A stretch of 64,000 bases of DNA from Runella sp. SP2 (lineage in GTDB: Bacteria; Bacteroidota; Bacteroidia; Cytophagales; Spirosomataceae): positions 3,100,001-3,164,000 of the forward strand of contig NZ_CP031030.1 in the NCBI RefSeq assembly GCF_003711225.1, in the 5' to 3' direction. A model generated the notes under the pieces. It had not been told where the DNA came from. It saw nothing but the letters and a program-made list of their open reading frames with translations, and did no database searches. Made by a program: the position numbers and the translations under genes. Below, piece after piece: positions 37,041-44,518 of this stretch. The number at the start of each line of letters is the position of its first letter. Position 1 is the first letter of the stretch.

Positions 37041-39170
37041 TCAATACAGCACCCAAAGGCGACCCGCTTGTTTCACCCCCTTTTCCAAGTTTTGAATGAC
37101 ATAACTATAGATGCCTGCTTGAACACGTTTCTCACGGTAGGTACCATCCCACGAATTTTGGTAGGCATCTTTTTCATGAAACAATAACTCTCCCCATCGA
37201 TTGTAAATAAACAGTTCAAGGCTGGGAAAATCGCCATTCTTTTTAATCTCCAAGCGGTCATTTACCCCGTCGCCATTGGGAGAAAACGCATCGGGGATTA
37301 GGATTAGGTTGGAGGAAACAAGCCTAATCCCTGCCTGATTGACACATCCGTTTTTATCAGTCACTCGAAGGGTATAAGTTGTATTTTGTTGAACCGAAAC
37401 AGTAGGAGTTGGAGAGAATGGATTGTCAAGCCCTTCCGCAGGAGACCACTGAAATTGTTCATTCATCGGGTCTTTCGTTTGGGGTTTTAGCGTAACTGTT
37501 TCGCCCTGAGCAACGCTTTGAGCGGTCGCAAGGCTGATTTCGGGAAGGGGCAGCACAACCAACGAACGGGTTTGCTTACCAATACAACCCGTAGCTGGGT
37601 CTTTGAGCTCGTAGCTTACCGTATGTGTCCCTACTCCAACTTCTTTGACCTTCACACTGTTGGCTTCTACTCCTTTTCCAACAAAAACGCCTCCCGCAGG
37701 AGATACCCGCAACGGCACCACTCCCGAATCGCTAAAACACACTGTACCCAAGGAATCAAAAGTAACGACGGCCCCTATGACCACTTGCACAGTATCCCAA
37801 GCAGAAACAGGGCAATTGGGTCGAAGTTGGGTAGTAACCTGAACACTGTACGTCCCTGCTGATTGGACATTCAAGGTTGACTTTTCTTGTCCTACAATCA
37901 CTTCTCCATTCCTGTACCATTTGTATTGATAATTAGCAGACTCCGTTACGCGCAATTCACCATTTTCAGCCGCACAAAGACGCAGCGTATCCGTCGGGTT
38001 GAGTTGAATGGTGGGAGAAGGCGCTTTTTTTACCTTTACAATCAGTGAATTGGTATCTCCTGCACAAACAAGCGCCGAGCTGACAATAACGCGATAATCT
38101 CCAGGCTGGGTGACAAGCAACGAAGTCGAATTGGCTCCCATCAAATTGGCATTGTCTCTCTGCCATTGGTACGCATAATCGCTTTTTTCCGCAGTAGCTA
38201 ACGTGACCGAAGCCCCTTCGCACAACTCCAACTCTTGAACCGCTTGATTGGGGGAAGTAGATGTATAAATAGGAGGCTCAGGAAGGGTACTACGCTGACA
38301 GTCAACCACTGGCAGTTGAAAATCGCGCCGAACAAAACCGATACGTTTTCCAGCTCGGTATTCCTCTACCAATATAGTAAAAACATACAGACCTGGCCGA
38401 TTGGCCGTCAGGGACATCAGACCCGTTCGAGGATTAACTACGGGAGGCCGTGGCCCAGGAATCACGTTGGATAAACCCAATCCCGCCGCCCACCGTACCT
38501 CTTGAAAACTATTGTTTATGTCTAATTTTCCGTAGGGTGTGACCATCGAATACCGCAACTCGTCGCCATCGGCATCGGTCGCCATCGAATTAAAATCAAA
38601 AGGCTTATTGATACAAATATAATCACCGTTTGGAAGGCCAAAATCGGGAGAAGAGTTACGAAATTCCGCCCCATTTTGCGTAATGGCAGGAAATTGCAAC
38701 GTGATTACGCCTTCAGAAATAACGGGATTTTGAATATTAGAAATCGCTTGATTACGACAGCAATTGGTAAAAACAAGCAAATACCCCTGTGGCTGGTTGT
38801 AAATGGCAGGGTCTAAAAAAAGTTCTTGGGAGAAATAGCCCGTAGCGGTTCGTAATTTACCTTGTTGCACGCAGATAGCATTTTTATACGCTAGGGGTTC
38901 AAACCGTTGACGGGTCATGGTAAAACTTCGGACAATACGCCCATCGGCAATCGAACGAATACTGCAACTGGCGGTTGTCTCAGCATTTGAAATCGCTGCA
39001 CTGCCTTCCACATCAAAAAAAAGCGTCAAATTGATTTGGTAAGAACCTCTTTGAGGCAACGATTTCATTCCAAAATTTCCCCCAACGATATGGATAGCAA
39101 AAGCCCAATAAGGTGTAGAAAACAGTAGGCTACACAACAACAACTCACGTAATTGTTTTTTCATATTCAA
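37041..39170 (-). CDS. Surface protein with gliding-motility-type C-terminal domain (T9SS type B)
   Basis: 709 residues. Signal peptide (about 1-24), an N-terminal beta region (HIVGGNFGMKSLPQRGSYQ), bacterial Ig/PKD-like repeats (DGDELRYSMVTPYGKL; CEGASVTLATAEKSDYAYQW; CAAENGELRVTESANYQYKW), and the CHU_C signature IPDAFSPNGDGVNDRLEI with FIYNRWGELLFHEK and WDGTYR at the C-terminus. This domain directs type IX secretion and attachment to the cell surface. Probable adhesin or matrix protein; the T9SS itself is encoded elsewhere. Confidence 0.9.
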   Translation of the reverse strand: MNMKKQLRELLLCSLLFSTPYWAFAIHIVGGNFGMKSLPQRGSYQINLTLFFDVEGSAAISNAETTASCSIRSIADGRIVRSFTMTRQRFEPLAYKNAICVQQGKLRTATGYFSQELFLDPAIYNQPQGYLLVFTNCCRNQAISNIQNPVISEGVITLQFPAITQNGAEFRNSSPDFGLPNGDYICINKPFDFNSMATDADGDELRYSMVTPYGKLDINNSFQEVRWAAGLGLSNVIPGPRPPVVNPRTGLMSLTANRPGLYVFTILVEEYRAGKRIGFVRRDFQLPVVDCQRSTLPEPPIYTSTSPNQAVQELELCEGASVTLATAEKSDYAYQWQRDNANLMGANSTSLLVTQPGDYRVIVSSALVCAGDTNSLIVKVKKAPSPTIQLNPTDTLRLCAAENGELRVTESANYQYKWYRNGEVIVGQEKSTLNVQSAGTYSVQVTTQLRPNCPVSAWDTVQVVIGAVVTFDSLGTVCFSDSGVVPLRVSPAGGVFVGKGVEANSVKVKEVGVGTHTVSYELKDPATGCIGKQTRSLVVLPLPEISLATAQSVAQGETVTLKPQTKDPMNEQFQWSPAEGLDNPFSPTPTVSVQQNTTYTLRVTDKNGCVNQAGIRLVSSNLILIPDAFSPNGDGVNDRLEIKKNGDFPSLELFIYNRWGELLFHEKDAYQNSWDGTYREKRVQAGIYSYVIQNLEKGVKQAGRLWVLY

Positions 39171-39249
39171 CGTTTCAAAAGAAGTGATACCTTCATTTTA
39201 AAACGTTTGAGAGAAAGTTTTAGTGTAACGAATTAGTTTTTTTGAATAC

Positions 39250-39303
39250 AGGTGTGAGTCGGGTTGTGAGCAACCCGACTCACACCTATCACAACCCGAC
39301 TTA
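39250..39303. repeat. Palindromic repeat, AGTCGGGTTG family (copy 2)
   Basis: AGGTGTGAGTCGGGTTG (39250-39266) and its perfect complement (39271-39287) form a 17-bp stem with loop TGAG; a further CACAACCCGACTTAC word follows at 39289-39303. Shares the core with the copy at 36311. Confidence 0.7.
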
Positions 39304-39313
39304 CAGCTATCCA

Positions 39314-40087
39314 CTAAATATCCGAATAATCGGTTGGGTACAAAAGGCGTTGGTCGTTTTTAGACACATTCTTTTGATACTCAGGCATGGCCGAAAGTTT
39401 TTTCCAGTATTCGTCCGCACTAAACGACTTCCAATGTGCATCGCGATCGGGGCGATTTTCGAACGTGGTGAGGTACATCAGGTTCGGCATTCTGCTTCCT
39501 GCTACTACTTCACCGTAAAAGACCGCGTTGAAATTCAAGCGTTTAAAAAGTCCCACTTCGTCGCCGTCGTTGAACATCTTAATCTTATTTTTTGAAATCT
39601 TTTCTGTATGCCCTTCGTAGCTACGTAATTCGTACACACGCTCTTTCATTGGCGATTTAAACTGAGGCACATTGTAGCGCGGATTCTTTTCAAACGCCGT
39701 TAACAAAATGGTCTCGATGCGGTCGTAGGGCGGTTCGGTATAAACCGCATCCAAATACACTTTTCCGTCGGCCCAGTAAGCCTTATCAGCCGCCAACTTT
39801 TGTTCTAATTTGAAAAAATCATCTTGCGACTTAAACGGAATAAACACATAAATCAGCTTTTCGTCGGCAGGTTTTTCGGGATTGGGAATCGGTTTAAAAA
39901 CACCCACGTGCGCAATCCCAAGGCGGTGAAGCGCAGGCAAATAGGCTTGTTTCAGAAAGTCATCTACTTTTCTTTCCTGCTCTTCGGTTTTTAAATGATA
40001 CACTTTAATTTGGTAAAAATCGCGCTTGGCATTGGCCGTAAATCCAATGAGTAACAGCGCCAAAAATGCAATAACTGATTTAAACAT
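39314..40087 (-). CDS. NIPSNAP family protein
   Basis: About 257 residues with a signal peptide (MFKSVIAFLALLLIGFTANA; start chosen at 40087 because codons upstream precede the signal). Two ferredoxin-like NIPSNAP-type halves: FYQIKVYHLKTEEQERKVDDF and RVYELRSYEGHTEKISKNKI with NLMYLTTFENRPDRDAHW. Function of the family in bacteria is obscure. Periplasmic. Confidence 0.82.
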   Translation of the reverse strand: MFKSVIAFLALLLIGFTANAKRDFYQIKVYHLKTEEQERKVDDFLKQAYLPALHRLGIAHVGVFKPIPNPEKPADEKLIYVFIPFKSQDDFFKLEQKLAADKAYWADGKVYLDAVYTEPPYDRIETILLTAFEKNPRYNVPQFKSPMKERVYELRSYEGHTEKISKNKIKMFNDGDEVGLFKRLNFNAVFYGEVVAGSRMPNLMYLTTFENRPDRDAHWKSFSADEYWKKLSAMPEYQKNVSKNDQRLLYPTDYSDI

Positions 40088-40198
40088 CTTACATGAACGA
40101 TTAGGTGATTTTGAAAGCTCAAAATAACGTCTCTTCTCCCCCTCAATCAATAGCGCTTTCACTTTTTGGGTACTCACAATTTTCTAAGCAAACGCACA

Positions 40199-40561
40199 TT
40201 AATTCGAAAAATCCATCTCATTTTCGGCGAAATTGCACAGCACATCCAACCATTCACTGAGCGTTGTTCCTTTCGATGTCAAGGTATATTCTACCCGCAC
40301 GGGCACTTCTTTTTCGTTCTCCATTCGGATAATCAGTTTGTATTTTTCCAAAAGCTTTAAACGGTCGGCCAACACATTGTCGCTGATGTATTTAAGGTCT
40401 TCTTTGATGCTCGAAAAACGAACATTTCCCTCTTCGATACTGAACATTACTTCCGTCAACCAGCGTTTGCTTAACAAGTGAATCAGTTCGTTGAGCGCAC
40501 ATTTTTCCTCCAGAAAAACTTGGTTTTGGTAATTGGTCGAATTTAGTTTACGTTCTGCCAT
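40199..40561 (-). CDS. HxlR family transcriptional regulator
   Basis: 120 residues, winged-helix HxlR type: KCALNELIHLLSKRWLTEVMF, RFSSIKEDLKYISDNVLADRL (recognition helix) and VRVEYTLTSKGTTLSEWL. Often a redox- or aldehyde-responsive repressor of a neighbouring gene; here the NIPSNAP gene is 111 nt downstream in the same direction, a plausible target. Confidence 0.85.
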   Translation of the reverse strand: MAERKLNSTNYQNQVFLEEKCALNELIHLLSKRWLTEVMFSIEEGNVRFSSIKEDLKYISDNVLADRLKLLEKYKLIIRMENEKEVPVRVEYTLTSKGTTLSEWLDVLCNFAENEMDFSN

Positions 40562-40608
40562 TACTCACTTTTTTATTAGCAAAAGTCATCAGTTATTGGA
40601 TTCCTACC

Positions 40609-41694
40609 TTATATTTTTCGTAAAAAAGACTTCAATTGCGCCATTTCTTCGTCCTCAATGGCAGGAAAATTAGCGATTCGGAAGGTATTATTTTTCCATT
40701 CGCCGTAGCCATTGCCCAAGGTAATTCCCGCCAAAGTCGCTTCTTTTTTAAGCGCAGCAATCGCTTCTGACTCCCCTTTGATCGCAATAACTGTATCCGA
40801 ACGGGTCGCTTTGTTTGTTACCAAAGGTTCCCAAACAGTTTCATTTTCAATAAATTGATACAAAATTTCAGCACGTTTAACCGTTTGTTGGTCAATTGCG
40901 GCAATCGGTTCAATTTTCTCCATGACCCGCATCAACAAATACACCCCAAGCGTGTTGGGCGTGTAATGGGTTTGGTACTTTTCAAAGTTTTCGTGCACAA
41001 ACAATAAACTGTTGTAGCGCAAAATATCGTTTACTTGACGTGCTTTTTCAAGGGCTTTGGGCGAACATACCATCACCCCCATGCCTGCGGGCAAACCAAA
41101 GCACTTTTGCACGGACGCAAACCACACATCGCCGAGCGTCCAATCAAAGGCAACTCCTCCCATCGACGAAGTAGCGTCCACTGCAATCAGCGCATCGGTC
41201 AACGAACGGATTTCGGCCAGTTCTTGCATCCGAATTTGGGTGCCGTTGGAGGTTTCGCTGTGGGTCAAACAAAGGACTTCATAATCGCTCAGACGCTGAC
41301 GGTTAAAAGCCGCACGCTCCTCCCCTTCCTGAAACAAATGATACGGCAAGGTTTGATTGATGGGGAACAAAGAGCCTGACGTTTGGGGAACGATGTGGGT
41401 GGCGTAGCTAAACCATTTCTTCCCAAAAGCGCCATTGTAGTGATGGGCGCTGTGTTGCTGTGTCAACGACTGCGCCACTATCTCCCACGCCTCCGTGGCC
41501 GACGATACCAAATAAATGGAATAATCGGCAGGAATCGCCAATTTGTCGTGCATCAACCGCAAAGTTTCTTTCAGCACGTCCATGAAGCCTTGGCTGCGGT
41601 GGTTCATGCTCAGAATTCCCGAACGGTAGGCATCCTGCAAGTACTGTTCGACTTGAGGGTAAATTTTGGAGGGACCAGGATAAAAGGTTATCAT
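40609..41694 (-). CDS. Class V aminotransferase (phosphoserine/serine-glyoxylate type)
   Basis: 361 residues, PLP fold type [12 protein letters not shown] at the start, [31 protein letters not shown] (cofactor Asp) and [16 protein letters not shown] (Schiff-base Lys) are diagnostic; the C-terminal [17 protein letters not shown] is SerC-like. Probably serine biosynthesis or glyoxylate metabolism. Its ATG overlaps the aroQ TGA (ATGA, 41691-41694), so the two are co-translated. Confidence 0.85.
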   Translation of the reverse strand: MITFYPGPSKIYPQVEQYLQDAYRSGILSMNHRSQGFMDVLKETLRLMHDKLAIPADYSIYLVSSATEAWEIVAQSLTQQHSAHHYNGAFGKKWFSYATHIVPQTSGSLFPINQTLPYHLFQEGEERAAFNRQRLSDYEVLCLTHSETSNGTQIRMQELAEIRSLTDALIAVDATSSMGGVAFDWTLGDVWFASVQKCFGLPAGMGVMVCSPKALEKARQVNDILRYNSLLFVHENFEKYQTHYTPNTLGVYLLMRVMEKIEPIAAIDQQTVKRAEILYQFIENETVWEPLVTNKATRSDTVIAIKGESEAIAALKKEATLAGITLGNGYGEWKNNTFRIANFPAIEDEEMAQLKSFLRKI

Positions 41695-42134
41695 ATAAAG
41701 TACCGAATCGCTAATTCGTATCCTTTGAGTCCTAATCCTACAATGACACCTTTTACGCGGCTGCTGAGGTAGCTGTGGTGACGGAAAGCTTCGCGAGCGT
41801 GAACGTTGGAAATATGGACTTCAACCGCAGGTGTTGTGACGGCCGAAAGGGCATCGGCAATGGCAACCGACGTGTGCGTATAGGCACCAGCGTTAAGAAC
41901 GATTCCGTCGAACGCAAAACCAATTTCGTGGATTTTATCGATGAGGGCGCCTTCGTGGTTTGATTGAAAGTAATGCAACTCTACTTCAGGAAAAAGTTGC
42001 TGAAGGGTTTGGAAGTAATCTTCAAAGGTTTGGCTTCCGTAAATGGTGGGTTCGCGCTTGCCCAATAGGTTCAAATTGGGGCCATTGATGATAAGTATTT
42101 TTTTCACTGGATGGTCGTTTTGATTTAACTGCAA
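41691..42134 (-). CDS. aroQ: Type II 3-dehydroquinate dehydratase
   Basis: 147 residues. [51 protein letters not shown] and [19 protein letters not shown] are the family motifs, including the catalytic Tyr and His. Third step of the shikimate pathway (aromatic amino acids). Normal length. Translationally coupled to the downstream aminotransferase. Confidence 0.95.
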   Translation of the reverse strand: MQLNQNDHPVKKILIINGPNLNLLGKREPTIYGSQTFEDYFQTLQQLFPEVELHYFQSNHEGALIDKIHEIGFAFDGIVLNAGAYTHTSVAIADALSAVTTPAVEVHISNVHAREAFRHHSYLSSRVKGVIVGLGLKGYELAIRYFI

Positions 42135-42178
42135 TATTACGACCTTCCAGTGTTACATTCAAAACTTGTTTTGGTCTC

Positions 42179-42490
42179 TCAAATTTTTCGCCGCCTCGCT
42201 ACGGCCACGCCAAAACCATCCATCATTTCGAGCCAATCTTTAGCTAAAAATTTAATGTACAAACGATTCACCAAAACGCTCTTATTGGCTCGAAAAAACA
42301 CATTGGACAATTCCTTTTCGAAAGAACCAAGCGTGCGTGCCATCAACAACGTTCGACCGTCGGTCAGCACAAAACGGGTATAGTTTCGGTCAGCTTCGAG
42401 TCGAACGATGTCGGCTATACGCAATCGTAAACGCCCACGTAGAAGTACCAAATAATTTCCTGAGTTTGGTAAATGAGATAAAGCGTTCAT
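42179..42490 (-). CDS. Solo LytTR DNA-binding domain protein
   Basis: 103 residues almost entirely LytTR: RLRIADIVRLEADRNYTRFVLTDG (strand-turn-strand), ARTLGSFEKEL, FFRANKSVLVNRLYI. No receiver or membrane part, unlike AgrA/LytR-type regulators, so signal input must come from elsewhere. It follows the four-helix membrane protein gene by 26 nt on the same strand and may be cotranscribed with it under the double palindrome at 42975. Confidence 0.85.
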   Translation of the reverse strand: MNALSHLPNSGNYLVLLRGRLRLRIADIVRLEADRNYTRFVLTDGRTLLMARTLGSFEKELSNVFFRANKSVLVNRLYIKFLAKDWLEMMDGFGVAVARRRKI

Positions 42491-42516
42491 GATTGGGAAG
42501 GGGTTAAAATCTAGGT

Positions 42517-42897
42517 TTACTTCTCTTTATTCCAAAAATACAAAGCTCCAACGGCCATAATAGCCCAAATACCCATGTCCATCACAAGCGTTTTATGAGG
42601 CGTCATGTGTCTCACGTTCAGGTTGTAGAAATAAACTACTTCCGCAAAAACAGTCAGAAAAACGATGGCCAACAACCAACCTCTACGGGTTGCTTTTTCG
42701 GTTGAGCGATACGCTACGTAGCCTAAATAGCCCATGGCTAGTTGATAGCCTCCTAAAAAATTGAACAAAGAAAGCTCGTTGACATTAGGTGAAACTTTGC
42801 CAAAGTATTCGGAAGCCATTATTGGAGCAATAATCGCAGGCAAGCCCAATAAAAGGCTATAAACCGCTACAATCAGGATAAAGGTGTTCGTTTTCAT
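42517..42897 (-). CDS. Small four-helix membrane protein
   Basis: 126 residues with four predicted membrane segments (about 5-27, 44-64, 72-92, 104-122) and conserved-looking FNFLGGYQLAMGYLGYVAY and YNLNVRHMTPHKT. A decayed paralogue lies at 49348-49623. Function unknown. Upstream (77 nt) is the doubled TCATGG-N4-CCATGA palindrome; a LytTR gene follows closely. Confidence 0.75.
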   Translation of the reverse strand: MKTNTFILIVAVYSLLLGLPAIIAPIMASEYFGKVSPNVNELSLFNFLGGYQLAMGYLGYVAYRSTEKATRRGWLLAIVFLTVFAEVVYFYNLNVRHMTPHKTLVMDMGIWAIMAVGALYFWNKEK

Positions 42898-42974
42898 AAA
42901 ATAAAGGTCTGAAAGGTTTAAACAATAGGGTTTTACTTCGGCACAAACTTCCCTTTATTTTACCACACTCTTTC

Positions 42975-43013
42975 TCATGGTTTCCCATGATATTGACTCA
43001 TGGGAAACCATGA
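42975..43013. promoter_or_regulatory. Doubled palindrome TCATGG-N4-CCATGA (operator candidate)
   Basis: Two 16-nt sites, 42975-42990 (TCATGGTTTCCCATGA) and 42998-43013 (TCATGGGAAACCATGA), are each palindromic in the outer 12 positions and are exact reverse complements of each other, separated by 7 nt. 77 nt upstream of the four-helix membrane protein start. The same architecture is at 44454 and 52384. Confidence 0.8.
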
Positions 43014-43050
43014 TTTTGGGGGTAAATTCCGCTCAAAATGGTAATTTCTT

Positions 43051-43692
43051 CTAATATACAAACGGCAAAAACCGCTTAGAAACTTTCTGATAATCAGCAT
43101 ACTCATCCCCAAACTCACGCACTAAGGCGGTTTCTTCCACGGTAATGCGGTAATAGTAGGCAACACCCAGCAAAAAGGCGGTTGTAACTGCTGAGAAATA
43201 AGCATGTACCAACAAGGTGCTTCCAACAATCGCCAAATAAGCCCCCAAATAGCTTGGATGACGAACGTGTTTGTAGGGTCCTTCGGTGATGATTCGCTGA
43301 CCTTGCTGCACTTGTACCTCCGTTGTGAAAAAACGCCCAAGGGTTTTAATACACCAAACACGAAACACCAAGCCACCAGCCATCAGTACAACTCCAACCC
43401 AAAAAAAGACGTCAAACACCACATGTCCTCCCCGAAAAAACACCCACTCCAGCATTGCGGCTATCTGTCCCCCAATATATACAACCACTATTCCCAAAGT
43501 AGAAAAACGATCATGGTCAGCTTGCGCATTAGCCCCTTCAATGGTAATAGGTGGCTGTGTAGTGACAAGGGTAATTGTTTTTAAAATCATAAAAACAATT
43601 GGGAGTGTTTTTAATAATTCCCACCGCCCCCAAAGTGGTAGGAAATAGCTTATTAGTACAAAAAGGAGAATATTTCCAATTTTTGATTTCAT
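43051..43692 (-). CDS. Isoprenylcysteine carboxyl methyltransferase-like membrane protein
   Basis: 213 residues, about five membrane segments and the ICMT/PEMT signature at the C-terminus: EGPYKHVRHPSYLGAYLA and EETALVREFGDEYADYQK. Catalyses SAM-dependent methylation of a membrane-embedded small molecule or lipid carboxylate. Start overlaps the stop of the upstream acyltransferase gene by 4 nt (ATGA), so substrate and acyl synthase are probably linked. Confidence 0.85.
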   Translation of the reverse strand: MKSKIGNILLFVLISYFLPLWGRWELLKTLPIVFMILKTITLVTTQPPITIEGANAQADHDRFSTLGIVVVYIGGQIAAMLEWVFFRGGHVVFDVFFWVGVVLMAGGLVFRVWCIKTLGRFFTTEVQVQQGQRIITEGPYKHVRHPSYLGAYLAIVGSTLLVHAYFSAVTTAFLLGVAYYYRITVEETALVREFGDEYADYQKVSKRFLPFVY

Positions 43693-44399
43693 AGCGTCAT
43701 AACAATTTGTTGAGTTTGGCGATATTGATTATTCAGTTCAAGCAAATACTCACGGTAAGGTTCGGAAATAGCGGCTGGAGACATACTAATCGCCAGCGTA
43801 ATTTTTTCGACTCCATTGGTGGTATAGCTTCTATTATCATCAATATTTTTAATACCGTAGCGGGTATAAAATCGCTCATGTGTTGGGCAACAATTTATGA
43901 CTACATACGAACAATCTTCGTGCTGAATATGCGTACTTAACGAACTCTCTATCAACAATCTAGCAGCTCCGCTACTTTGGTAACGTGGATGAATGATGAA
44001 ACGACTTGCTTCGCAAATAACATCTCCATTATCTTCCAAGGTTCTTTTAAATTCAAAATGACTAGCAGGAACATTTTCATAACTCAAAAAGGGATAATCT
44101 TCCTTCATAGTTTGTGGTATCAGGGTTCCGTACTCTGCCTTCATTGCCTCAGCAAGCGGATTCGTATAAATTTTAGCAGGAAAAATGGCCCTAACGTAGC
44201 CTACCATTTCATGTTCTCGAAAAAATCCAAAATGCTTGGAATGTAAATCGAAACCATCAATGTCTATTTGTTGCTCATTTTCACGGATAAAAGCCTTGTT
44301 TTCAGAATGTTGGCAAGCCTGATACCGCATCCGAAAAGCATGTTTCAACTCTGCTTTTTCTGTAATTTCTCGAAAAACGAAAGTAAAGGGCGTTTTCAT
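43689..44399 (-). CDS. LuxI/FeeM-like N-acyl synthase (GNAT fold)
   Basis: 236 residues. FRMRYQACQ (N-terminal Arg region), GFDLHSKHFGFFREHEMVGY, VRAIFP and ICEASRFIIHPRYQSSGAA, whose E-x-S-R-F is the block shared by autoinducer synthases and N-acyl amino acid synthases. Expected to transfer an acyl group from acyl-ACP or acyl-CoA to an amino-acid-like acceptor. A C-terminal extension beyond LuxI length is present. Translationally coupled to the downstream methyltransferase and preceded, 54 nt upstream, by the doubled palindrome; a product methylated at its carboxylate is a tempting inference. Confidence 0.7.
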   Translation of the reverse strand: MKTPFTFVFREITEKAELKHAFRMRYQACQHSENKAFIRENEQQIDIDGFDLHSKHFGFFREHEMVGYVRAIFPAKIYTNPLAEAMKAEYGTLIPQTMKEDYPFLSYENVPASHFEFKRTLEDNGDVICEASRFIIHPRYQSSGAARLLIESSLSTHIQHEDCSYVVINCCPTHERFYTRYGIKNIDDNRSYTTNGVEKITLAISMSPAAISEPYREYLLELNNQYRQTQQIVMTL

Positions 44400-44453
44400 T
44401 GCATAATGAATAAATTATTGAACAAAGGTCGAAAAGACACTACGATGGTGCCC

Positions 44454-44492
44454 TCATGGTTTTCCATGAAATCGACTCATGGAAAACCATGA
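44454..44492. promoter_or_regulatory. Doubled palindrome upstream of the acyl synthase operon
   Basis: Sites 44454-44469 (TCATGGTTTTCCATGA) and 44477-44492 (TCATGGAAAACCATGA), exact reverse complements with a 7-nt spacer, 54 nt from the start codon of the acyl synthase. It also lies just beyond the 3' end of the kinase gene at 44519. Confidence 0.8.
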
Positions 44493-44518
44493 ATTTGATC
44501 TAAGCTGAAATGCGACGG

